From an uncultured Bacteroidota bacterium (GTDB lineage Bacteria > Bacteroidota > Bacteroidia > Flavobacteriales > Flavobacteriaceae), in contig CABWZL010000001.1 in the NCBI GenBank assembly GCA_902509805.1, positions 1 to 64,000 of the forward strand: a stretch of 64,000 nt of DNA, read 5' to 3'. The notes under the pieces are model-generated. The model had not been told where the DNA came from, did not search any database, and saw only the letters and a list, made by a program, of their open reading frames with translations. Made by a program: the position numbers and the translations under genes. Shown here piece after piece: positions 54,261 through 61,981 of this stretch; within the stretch, counting starts at the first letter, position 1, and every line of letters begins with the position of its first letter.

Positions 54261-55658
54261 ATGTTAAAAAGAATTATAAACTTAATAATATTATTGCTTG
54301 TTTTTTCTTGCAATAGAAATAATAATAGTCCAAATATTGTTTTCATTTTAACTGATGATCTTGGATATGGAGACCTATCTTCCTATGGTTCAGAAATCAT
54401 AGAAACTACTAATATTGACAAACTAGCAAGAGATGGGGTAAAATTAACATCTTATTATGCAGCTCAACCAGTTTGCTCTGCTTCAAGGGCAGCTATCCTT
54501 ACAGGTAGTTATCCTAATAGAATTGGAATTTATAATGCTTTTGGACCCAATTCAAATTCAGGTATTAATCATAAGGAGTACACTATTGCAGAGATGCTAA
54601 AAGAAAATGGTTACGCTACAGGAATCTTTGGTAAATGGCATCTTGGAAGTAGAAAGGAGTTTTTTCCTACTAATCATGGTTTTGATCAGTTCTACGGAAT
54701 ATTATATTCAAATGATATGTGGAGATGGCATCCTGAATATCCAGAGGGATATCCAGAAGATCTTCTACTTTATAAAAATGAAAATCCAATAAAAGAGATA
54801 ACTGATCAATCTGATTTAACGAAGGATATAACTTCTGAAAGTATTCGTTTTATAGAAGAAAATAAGGATGGTCCGTTCTTTCTTTACATTGCACATCCTC
54901 AACCTCATGTTCCACTTTTTGTATCTAAAGATTTTGAAGATATAACTGGAAATGGACTCTATGCAGATGTTATAACAGAAATAGATTATTCAGTAGGTAG
55001 AGTGTTAAAAAGTTTAGAAAAAAATGGGTTGTCTGAAGACACTATAGTTGTCTTTACCTCAGACAATGGACCTTGGTTATCTTATGGAAATCATTCTGGA
55101 TCTTCGGGAATATATAGAGAGGGAAAGGGCACAACCTGGGAGGGGGGAGTAAGAGTGCCAAGTATTATTAAGTATCCTAAAAAATTAAAATCAAATGTAA
55201 TTAATGAGCCTGTTATGGGAATTGACTGGTTACCAACTTTTGCTCATATCACAAATTCAAATCTTTCAGAAAATAAAATAGATGGAAAAAATATTTGGCC
55301 ATTACTATCTGGTAAAACTGATAAATCTCCTCATGAAAAGTTATATTTTTACTACAGAGTAAACGAATTACACTCAATAAGAATGAATAATTGGAAAATA
55401 CATTTTTCTAGAACATACAGATCACTTAATGGTAAAAATGGTGGTATAGATGGTATGCCTGTCAAATACGAAATGAATCTAATAGACAAAAATGAGCTTT
55501 ATAATTTAAATGATGATCCTGAGGAAAGAAATAATGTTTATGATAAATTTCCAGAGATTGCATCGAAAATGGAAAAGCTAGGGGAAAAAGCAAGAGAAGA
55601 ATTAGGAGATAATTTAACTGGTTTTAAGGGAAAAGAAAACAGAAAAGCTTGGAAATAA
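54261..55658 (+). CDS. Type I sulfatase, lipoprotein
   Basis: 465 aa with lipobox FSC (about residue 17). Alkaline-phosphatase-like fold with metal ligands in ILTDDLGYGDLS, the formylglycine site CSASRAAILTG, GKWHLGSRKEFFPTNHGFD, HPQPHVP and FTSDNGPWLSYGNHSGSS. The signature is C-S-A-S-R rather than C-x-P-S-R, a known tolerated variant, and needs conversion of Cys to formylglycine. It may desulfate algal polysaccharides or other sulfate esters; no adjacent glycoside hydrolases or SusCD genes are present, so no polysaccharide locus is seen. Confidence 0.93.
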   Translation: MLKRIINLIILLLVFSCNRNNNSPNIVFILTDDLGYGDLSSYGSEIIETTNIDKLARDGVKLTSYYAAQPVCSASRAAILTGSYPNRIGIYNAFGPNSNSGINHKEYTIAEMLKENGYATGIFGKWHLGSRKEFFPTNHGFDQFYGILYSNDMWRWHPEYPEGYPEDLLLYKNENPIKEITDQSDLTKDITSESIRFIEENKDGPFFLYIAHPQPHVPLFVSKDFEDITGNGLYADVITEIDYSVGRVLKSLEKNGLSEDTIVVFTSDNGPWLSYGNHSGSSGIYREGKGTTWEGGVRVPSIIKYPKKLKSNVINEPVMGIDWLPTFAHITNSNLSENKIDGKNIWPLLSGKTDKSPHEKLYFYYRVNELHSIRMNNWKIHFSRTYRSLNGKNGGIDGMPVKYEMNLIDKNELYNLNDDPEERNNVYDKFPEIASKMEKLGEKAREELGDNLTGFKGKENRKAWK

Positions 55659-55660
55659 AA

Positions 55661-55697
55661 AACCCCGACAAAAGAGCTCAAATCAAATGTCGAGGTT
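55661..55697 (-). terminator. Terminator downstream of tRNA-Val
   Basis: On the minus strand AACCTCGACA and TGTCGGGGTT pair over 10 positions with one mismatch, separated by a 17-base loop that contains GAGCTC, and the second arm is followed by a run of T. It lies 7 bases after the tRNA. On the plus strand no U-tract follows, so it serves the tRNA rather than the sulfatase. Confidence 0.75.
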
Positions 55698-55704
55698 AAA
55701 AAAG

Positions 55705-55779
55705 TGGGCGCTGAGGGATTCGAACCCCCGACCCCCTCGGTGTAAACGAGGTGCTCTAAACCAACTGAGCTAAGCGCCC
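55705..55779 (-). tRNA. tRNA-Val (UAC)
   Basis: Minus-strand cloverleaf: acceptor GGGCGCT/AGCGCCC, discriminator A, D arm GCTCAGTTGGTTTAGAGC, anticodon arm CCTCG-TTTACAC-CGAGG with anticodon TAC, and T arm GGGGG-TTCGAAT-CCCTC. The length is 75 bases, without an encoded CCA. Confidence 0.97.
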
Positions 55780-55848
55780 TAAAAATTTCAAGCTGTAAAT
55801 ATAATCTATTTTTAATGATCTTTTACCAGACTTTTTTAATTTAGTTTT

Positions 55849-56733
55849 ATGATTAATAAAATTAAACTTCTCGATGGAAGCATGTCATTTCCAATGGAAC
55901 AACAAGGATATGATTTAAAGAATAAATTATGGACTGGAAGTGCCTTAATAAATGATCCTGAAGTAATTAAAAATATACACAAAGGTTATATTTCTTCTGG
56001 AGCAGATTATGTCTCAACATCGACTTATCAAGTTAGTTTTGATAGACTTAAAAATATGGGATATCAATCTTTAGAGATTAAAAATATATTTCAAAAATCA
56101 GTAGATCTTGTAAAAGAAGCAATTTTAGAATCAAAATCTGAACGAAAGATTGAAATCATTGGAAGTTTTGGACCTTATGCTTCATTTGAGCCTAAAGCAT
56201 CGGAATATATTGGTCAATACGAATCAACTGACGAAGAAATACTTAAATTCCATCTTAATAATATTAACATGATAGAAGAAACAGATCTTGATATTATCCT
56301 ATATGAAACAATACCATGCTTAAGAGAAATTAAAATTCTTTCAGAAGCTTTATCTCATTCAAAAAAAGAAATTTGGATCTCAGTAACGTGTAATGAAGAT
56401 ATTGAATTTAGAGATGGATCTTCTTTTAAAGAAGGGTGTAAAATAATATCAGATATTAAAAAAATAACAACAATGGGTGTAAATTGTTTTTCTCCTTTAT
56501 TAGTTGAAAAAGCTCTTAAAAAATTAAAAAAATATTCAACAAAAAAGACACTTGTGTATCCAAACTCAGGAGAAATATATAATCCAAAAGATAAATACTG
56601 GAGTGGAAAAAATGAATTTAATGATGAAATGATTAAAAATTGGCTAAGTTTATCTCCAGATATCATAGGAGGATGCTGTAGGGTTGGTTATGATAGTATC
56701 AAAAAAATGAGAGAAGAAATTGACAGCTTATAA
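55849..56733 (+). CDS. Homocysteine S-methyltransferase family protein
   Basis: 294 aa barrel enzyme that methylates homocysteine to methionine, typically with S-methylmethionine or SAM as donor (MmuM-like). LLDGSMSFPMEQQGYDLKNKLWTG, AGADYVSTSTYQ (here SGADYVSTSTYQ), GSFGPYASFEPKASEY and the zinc ligands Cys in MGVNCFSP and CC in GGCCRVG are visible. Family alternatives include other thiol methylations. It is not next to the met operon. Confidence 0.92.
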   Translation: MINKIKLLDGSMSFPMEQQGYDLKNKLWTGSALINDPEVIKNIHKGYISSGADYVSTSTYQVSFDRLKNMGYQSLEIKNIFQKSVDLVKEAILESKSERKIEIIGSFGPYASFEPKASEYIGQYESTDEEILKFHLNNINMIEETDLDIILYETIPCLREIKILSEALSHSKKEIWISVTCNEDIEFRDGSSFKEGCKIISDIKKITTMGVNCFSPLLVEKALKKLKKYSTKKTLVYPNSGEIYNPKDKYWSGKNEFNDEMIKNWLSLSPDIIGGCCRVGYDSIKKMREEIDSL

Positions 56734-56742
56734 TCTAATAAA

Positions 56743-57585
56743 ATGAAGACTAGTTTAAAAGAATTACTTTTTGCATTTTTTGCATTTACCTTATCCTTTT
56801 CAGTTGCATATATTACTGAAATCAAAATTGTAAAGGATGCTGTTTTAATCGCATTCTTGATTCAATGGGCATTATTTATACCTGCTTATATTTTTCAAAC
56901 TGAAAAATTTTATGATTTATCTGGAAGTTTAACTTATATATCTGTTGTATCATTTTGCTTTTATAGCAATTACGAGTCAAGTAGAATAAATCTAGGGAAT
57001 ATCATTATATCTTCATTAATAATTATGTGGGCAGTCAGACTTGGAAGTTTTCTTTTTATCAGAATTAAAAAAGCTGGAGAAGATATACGATTTAGAGAAA
57101 TCAAGAAATCCCCATCACGATTTTTTATGACTTGGACTCTCCAAGGTATGTGGGTTTCTCTTTGTTCTGCTTGTGCATTAGCAGGTATTGCAAATGGCAT
57201 AGAAATTAACTCTTATTTCTATATAGGGATTATAGTTTTTATAATAGGTTTTACTGCAGAGATTATTGCAGATAATCAAAAAAGTAAATTTAGAAAAGAT
57301 CCTAACAACAGGGATAAATTTATAAGTTCTGGACTTTGGAAACATTCAAGACATCCCAATTATTTAGGTGAAATTACCTTATGGTTAGGCATATCAATTA
57401 TTTCATTTTCATCTCTAGCAGGATGGCAACTAATTACACTTATATCTCCAATATTTACATATTTATTGTTGGTATATGTAAGTGGAATCAGAATTCTTGA
57501 TTATAATGGAAATAAAAAATGGGGTCATCTTGATAGTTACAAAGATTACAGGAAAAACACTCCAAGATTAATAGGTTTTCTTTAA
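56743..57585 (+). CDS. DUF1295/steroid 5-alpha-reductase family membrane protein
   Basis: 280 aa with about seven helices. AVRLGSFLFIRI, WTLQGMWVSLCSACAL, and the C-terminal signature SGLWKHSRHPNYLGEITLWLGI followed by RILDYNGNKKWGHLDSYKDYRKNTP are those of DUF1295 and the isoprenylcysteine methyltransferase/steroid reductase superfamily. Substrate unknown; probably a lipid-modifying NADPH-dependent reductase. It starts nine bases after the methyltransferase and overlaps the next convergent gene by four bases. Confidence 0.85.
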   Translation: MKTSLKELLFAFFAFTLSFSVAYITEIKIVKDAVLIAFLIQWALFIPAYIFQTEKFYDLSGSLTYISVVSFCFYSNYESSRINLGNIIISSLIIMWAVRLGSFLFIRIKKAGEDIRFREIKKSPSRFFMTWTLQGMWVSLCSACALAGIANGIEINSYFYIGIIVFIIGFTAEIIADNQKSKFRKDPNNRDKFISSGLWKHSRHPNYLGEITLWLGISIISFSSLAGWQLITLISPIFTYLLLVYVSGIRILDYNGNKKWGHLDSYKDYRKNTPRLIGFL

Positions 57586-58292
57586 TATATATCAATACTA
57601 AAACCCGCTGATATATAAAACATATCACTATTCAAACCCCTTCCAATAGACAAGTCTAATTGTTTATCATTATCAACTAAATAAGTGATACCTGAGTCAA
57701 AATTTAAATTAGAATTATTTGAAGACTCTTCTCCAAATATCTCAAAGAAAACTCCAAAAGATCCTAGACTCTTGCCATATACTAGAGTGTAAATAAATTG
57801 TCCATCATAATTATTATACTTATTATATCCAATATTATAAGCAATTTGAGAATCATTTTTTATATCATGCGATACAAGTAGTCTACTTAATAAACCATAT
57901 TCATTATATGAAAATATTTCAGGAGCAGTAGGCACCGAAAGGTGTGTTAGAAATCCTATTTTAATTCTGTTATTATCCTCATCTAAAATTTTAAACTTAG
58001 CTCCTATTTCAAAATCACTAAAAGAAGATTTTTTTAAATTAGAAATATCATCATTTATTAAATAATTACTATTTAATCTCATTTCAATACCATCAATAAT
58101 TCCAATTCTAAATAGAGTATTAATATTTGATTCGTAATCTTCTATTGATATTCCTGTTTCAATTTGTACATGTCCTTTTGAAAGAACTAAAGATGACTCC
58201 GTTTGATCAGGTCTTTCAGAAGTAAGCTGAGAATAAAGGCTGGAAAAGCATATAGAGAAAAAAATAAATGTAAGTAATAGTTTAGTTTTCAT
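57582..58292 (-). CDS. Outer-membrane beta-barrel protein, phenol MetA/transporter-like
   Basis: 236 aa with a signal peptide (to about residue 21). The mature start LTSERPDQTESSLVLSKGHVQIETGI is typical of the Bacteroidota proteins annotated as transporter or MetA-pathway of phenol degradation. Alternating strands end in the aromatic C-terminus. A function in phenol breakdown is not supported by neighbours. It overlaps the end of folC by 11 bases. Confidence 0.75.
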   Translation of the reverse strand: MKTKLLLTFIFFSICFSSLYSQLTSERPDQTESSLVLSKGHVQIETGISIEDYESNINTLFRIGIIDGIEMRLNSNYLINDDISNLKKSSFSDFEIGAKFKILDEDNNRIKIGFLTHLSVPTAPEIFSYNEYGLLSRLLVSHDIKNDSQIAYNIGYNKYNNYDGQFIYTLVYGKSLGSFGVFFEIFGEESSNNSNLNFDSGITYLVDNDKQLDLSIGRGLNSDMFYISAGFSIDIY

Positions 58293-59487
58293 TGAATATT
58301 TCTTTTGCTATGTAATTACTTCCTGTTATCAGAATTAAATCATCTTTGGAAGCTTCTGTTTTTATTTTATTAAATATTCTTTTAGAATTTACATCAAATT
58401 TAATACTTTCTGTAAAATTTAAATTTATCTCTTCTAGATCCATAGATCTTTCTATTTTTAAGGAGGTAAAATAAATATTTGAGTCATCAGGAAGGTGCCT
58501 TATTAGATCCTTAATTTTTTTTCCTCTGACAAAACTTAATAAAACATATATTTTATTGTAAGTCATTTTTGAAATTTGATTTGCCAAACTTTTAAATCCT
58601 GATTCGTTATGAGCAGAATCAAATATTATCATGGGATTATCTTCGATTAAAGACCATCTACCAAATAAACATGTATTTATCTTTACATTATCTATTCCTC
58701 TTTGAATTACTTTGTCATTTAAGGCATTTAAATTAAGTGATTTACATGCCTGAATACTTGTGTGTATATTTTTATTTAAATATTCTATATCGGAATATAT
58801 TATATCTTTAGATATATCAGGAACAAAGGTTATTTCTGTTAATTTTTCTTTACATACATTGATAAAAATTTCATTTGTTATTTCATTTTTTTCACCAACA
58901 ACAAGTTTAGATTTTTCTTTAATAATTCCTGCTTTCTCTGTTGCGATTAACTCAAGAGTATCACCTAAAATTTCTGTATGATCATAAGATATATTTGTTA
59001 TTACTGAAACCAAAGGATTAATGATATTAGTAGCATCTAATCTGCCACCTAAACCAACTTCAATTATAGCATAATCAACTTTATTTTTTTCAAAATAGCT
59101 TAAACACAAACCAAAAGAAACTTCAAAAAAACTTAATCCAAGATTCTCTATAAGTATCTTATTTTTTATAATAAAGGAAGATATGTATGACTTTTCAATT
59201 CTATTATTATTGATTTTTATTCTTTCTCTGTAGTCAAAATAATGAGGAGAAGTAAATGTCCCTACTTTAAAATTAGATTCTTGAAGAATTGATGATATAT
59301 AAGAGCACGTACTCCCTTTTCCATTTGTTCCTCCTACATGAATGAATTTTAATTGATTATTGGATAAGTTTAGTTCATTAATAAACTTATTTATATTATC
59401 AAGTCCAGGTTTATAAGCAACAGATCCACTGTTCTGATAAAATGGCAATCTATTTAATATCCAATTCTCAATATTTTTATACTCCAA
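58282..59487 (-). CDS. folC: Bifunctional folylpolyglutamate/dihydrofolate synthase
   Basis: Mur-ligase fold, 401 aa, adding glutamate to dihydropteroate and tetrahydrofolates. P-loop HVGGTNGKGSTCSYISSIL, TFTSPHYFDYRERI, GLGGRLDATNII, NISYDHTEILGDTLELIATEKAGIIK and FDSAHNESGF are visible. The start is TTG at 59487, which gives the family N-terminus MEYKNIENWILNRLPFYQNSG; no ATG is available. It lies four bases after nhaD. Confidence 0.95.
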   Translation of the reverse strand: MEYKNIENWILNRLPFYQNSGSVAYKPGLDNINKFINELNLSNNQLKFIHVGGTNGKGSTCSYISSILQESNFKVGTFTSPHYFDYRERIKINNNRIEKSYISSFIIKNKILIENLGLSFFEVSFGLCLSYFEKNKVDYAIIEVGLGGRLDATNIINPLVSVITNISYDHTEILGDTLELIATEKAGIIKEKSKLVVGEKNEITNEIFINVCKEKLTEITFVPDISKDIIYSDIEYLNKNIHTSIQACKSLNLNALNDKVIQRGIDNVKINTCLFGRWSLIEDNPMIIFDSAHNESGFKSLANQISKMTYNKIYVLLSFVRGKKIKDLIRHLPDDSNIYFTSLKIERSMDLEEINLNFTESIKFDVNSKRIFNKIKTEASKDDLILITGSNYIAKEIFNEN

Positions 59488-59491
59488 TCTT

Positions 59492-60817
59492 TTAAGTTAA
59501 GATAAATGCTTCCATAAGTACAAAAGTTATAAATCCTGCAGCAAAACCAATAAATGCTAGCCAGCCTATCTTTTTTAAATACCAAAAAAATTCAATTTTT
59601 TCCATTCCCATAGCAACAACACCAGCAGCAGAACCAATAACCAAGACACTTCCTCCTGTACCTGCTGAATAAGCGATTAAGTGCCATAAAGAATCATCCA
59701 ATGGTTGAGAAAACATTCCAATAGAAGCTGCTACTAAAGGAACATTATCAATAACTGCAGATCCTAGACCTAATAACCCTGCTACAATTCTAATATCTGG
59801 TATAGCAGTTTCTAGATATTGAGCAAATTCAAATAAATATCCAATAGATTCTAGGGCTGCTACAGCCATTAATATTCCTAAGAAGAATAAAATACTTGGT
59901 AATTCTATTTGAGTTAAAGCTTTATGAACTGGACTCTGACTGTGCATAACACCATCATTATTAGGGGTAGTAATATTAAACTTAGTTCCACTAAATATTT
60001 CAGCAAAAGTTGCAACAACTGCCAGAGATAACATCATACCAACATATGGTGGAAGCCCTGTTAAAACTTTAAAAACTGGAACAAAGATTATTCCACCTAA
60101 GCCTAACCATAGCATTGTAGTACCAATTTTAGTTATGTTACTTTCATCATTATCAACCCCACTAACATTACCTTTAAAAGGTTTTAAAAAAGTAGCAATA
60201 TAAACTGGGACTACCATACACACAACTGAAGGAATAAAAACATACACAAATAGCTTAGGAACTGTAACCTTATCGGCAATCCAAAGCATAGTAGTAGTAA
60301 CATCTCCAATTGGTGACCAAGCACCACCAGCATTTGCAGCAATTACTATTAAACCCGCAAACCACAATCTTAAATTTTTATCTTTTATTATTTTCTGTAG
60401 TATAGTAATTAATACTATAGTAGCAGTTAAATTATCAATTATAGCTGACAAGATAAATGCTAAAATTGCAAAAATCCATAAAAGTTTTTGCCTTGACTTA
60501 GTTCGAACAAATGACTTGATTTTTTCAAATCCATTATAATAATCTATTATTTCAACTATTGTCATAGCTCCCAATAAAAAGATCAAAATTTCTGAAGTAT
60601 GAGCTAAATGATATGCCATTATCTTTTTAACTTTTACTGGAATTAGCTCTCGAAGTGCAGTATCTACTTCAAATACAGGGATATTGAAGATTGCAATTAT
60701 AGCCCATAAAATAGCCATCATTCCAAGAGCTGGTATTAACTTATCAATTTTAAGACTATGTTCAAGAGTAATTAGAAGATACCCTGCAATAAATATTCCT
60801 AATAATATTGTTTCCAT
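59492..60817 (-). CDS. nhaD: NhaD-type Na+/H+ antiporter
   Basis: 441 aa with about 12 helices in the ion transporter (arsenite/NhaD) superfamily. HTSEILIFLLGAMTIVEIIDYYNGFE, DNLTATIVLITIL, ANAGGAWSPIGDVTTTMLWI, LGSAVIDNVPLVAASIGM and GTGGSVLVIGSAAGVVAMGME match NhaD of marine bacteria. It exports Na+ in exchange for protons and fits the Na+-NQR and Na+-PPase of the same window. Confidence 0.95.
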   Translation of the reverse strand: METILLGIFIAGYLLITLEHSLKIDKLIPALGMMAILWAIIAIFNIPVFEVDTALRELIPVKVKKIMAYHLAHTSEILIFLLGAMTIVEIIDYYNGFEKIKSFVRTKSRQKLLWIFAILAFILSAIIDNLTATIVLITILQKIIKDKNLRLWFAGLIVIAANAGGAWSPIGDVTTTMLWIADKVTVPKLFVYVFIPSVVCMVVPVYIATFLKPFKGNVSGVDNDESNITKIGTTMLWLGLGGIIFVPVFKVLTGLPPYVGMMLSLAVVATFAEIFSGTKFNITTPNNDGVMHSQSPVHKALTQIELPSILFFLGILMAVAALESIGYLFEFAQYLETAIPDIRIVAGLLGLGSAVIDNVPLVAASIGMFSQPLDDSLWHLIAYSAGTGGSVLVIGSAAGVVAMGMEKIEFFWYLKKIGWLAFIGFAAGFITFVLMEAFILT

Positions 60818-60913
60818 TTATTTTAAGTTTATTTCCACTATTGAAGTATGACTTTATCAGTCTTTATTCAAATAGTATGATTTATGGTAAACATCTAATT
60901 TATTAAAAAAAAA

Positions 60914-61975
60914 TTAAATTTTAGGAATAAAAATATTTCCTGAACTATGGTCTTTAATTGCACCAGTAACAGAAGAATAACAGTTATTAATGTTTAGATC
61001 TTTTAGAACTCCTAAAAAGCCAAAAATCAATGCTTCTTTATATTCAATTATTTCTGAATTAGGAATAATTATTTCAGAATCTGTTAAGTCTTTAATATTT
61101 TGAATTAAATAATCATTATATGCTCCACCACCAGTTATTAGAATTTTGTCAGCGCTTTTAATGTTATTTGCAATTTGACTTGCAAAATGTTTTGAGAAAG
61201 TGTTAAGTAAATCTTCTATCGGAATTTCTATAAAACTATTTATAATTGGAAGAATAATTTGAGTAACCCATTCTGCTCCTAGAGATTTTGGTGAAACTTG
61301 TTTATAATAATCTAAAGACTCAAGACAATTATATAATTCATTATTAATTTTTCCTGATAATGCAATCTTTCCTTTATCATCATATTTTAAATCTATTAAG
61401 TTAGATAAATGATTAAAAACAATATTAACTGGACAAATATCATAAGCAATTAAGCTATTATTTGATCTAATAGTAATATTTGCAAACCCTCCTATATTGA
61501 TTAAGGTATCATATTCTGGGAATAAAAATTTTTCACCTACAGGAACAAGAGGTGCACCTTGCCCTCCTAGTTTGATATCCTGTACTCTGAAATCACAAAT
61601 AATTTTCAATCCAAGATAAGATGAAAGGTCTTTTAGGTTACCTATTTGATAAGTTAAAGAATTTGATGGATTATGAAGAGTAGTATGACCATGTGAGCTA
61701 ATGAAATCAATTTTTTTAATTGAAAATTCTTTAATAAACTTTTGAATATAAATAGATAAAAGTTTTGTGTATTTTTTGTCAATTTGTTTAATTGAGTCAA
61801 GATTTTTATCTGATATATTTTTTAAAATATTCTGCCAATCCTTATCATATTTATATGTTTTTGAACTTAATATTTTAAAAGTCCAAGATTTACTATAATA
61901 AAAATTTACATGTACTAAATCTATCCCATCAATTGATGTCCCAGACATAACTCCAATAACAAAGTAATTTTTCAT
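60914..61975 (-). CDS. anmK: Anhydro-N-acetylmuramic acid kinase
   Basis: Phosphorylates and opens 1,6-anhydro-MurNAc from recycled peptidoglycan; 353 aa. GVMSGTSIDGIDLVHV, SSHGHTTLHNPSNSLTYQIGN, CDFRVQDIKLGGQGAPLVP and ILITGGGAYNDYLI mark the ASKHA-fold kinase. It follows the porin by six bases on the same strand. Confidence 0.94.
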   Translation of the reverse strand: MKNYFVIGVMSGTSIDGIDLVHVNFYYSKSWTFKILSSKTYKYDKDWQNILKNISDKNLDSIKQIDKKYTKLLSIYIQKFIKEFSIKKIDFISSHGHTTLHNPSNSLTYQIGNLKDLSSYLGLKIICDFRVQDIKLGGQGAPLVPVGEKFLFPEYDTLINIGGFANITIRSNNSLIAYDICPVNIVFNHLSNLIDLKYDDKGKIALSGKINNELYNCLESLDYYKQVSPKSLGAEWVTQIILPIINSFIEIPIEDLLNTFSKHFASQIANNIKSADKILITGGGAYNDYLIQNIKDLTDSEIIIPNSEIIEYKEALIFGFLGVLKDLNINNCYSSVTGAIKDHSSGNIFIPKI

Positions 61976-61981
61976 ATTAAA

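Noticed and set aside
51455..55658. SDR, S9 peptidase and sulfatase as a polysaccharide utilisation locus
   Set aside because: No SusC/SusD pair, glycoside hydrolase, lyase or regulator nearby, and the genes are not in one operon.
55661..55697. Hairpin after the sulfatase as a plus-strand terminator
   Set aside because: No U-tract on the plus strand; the U-tract is on the minus strand behind tRNA-Val.
57582..58292. Phenol degradation function for the MetA-like protein
   Set aside because: The name comes from a loose family; only the outer-membrane barrel character is supported.
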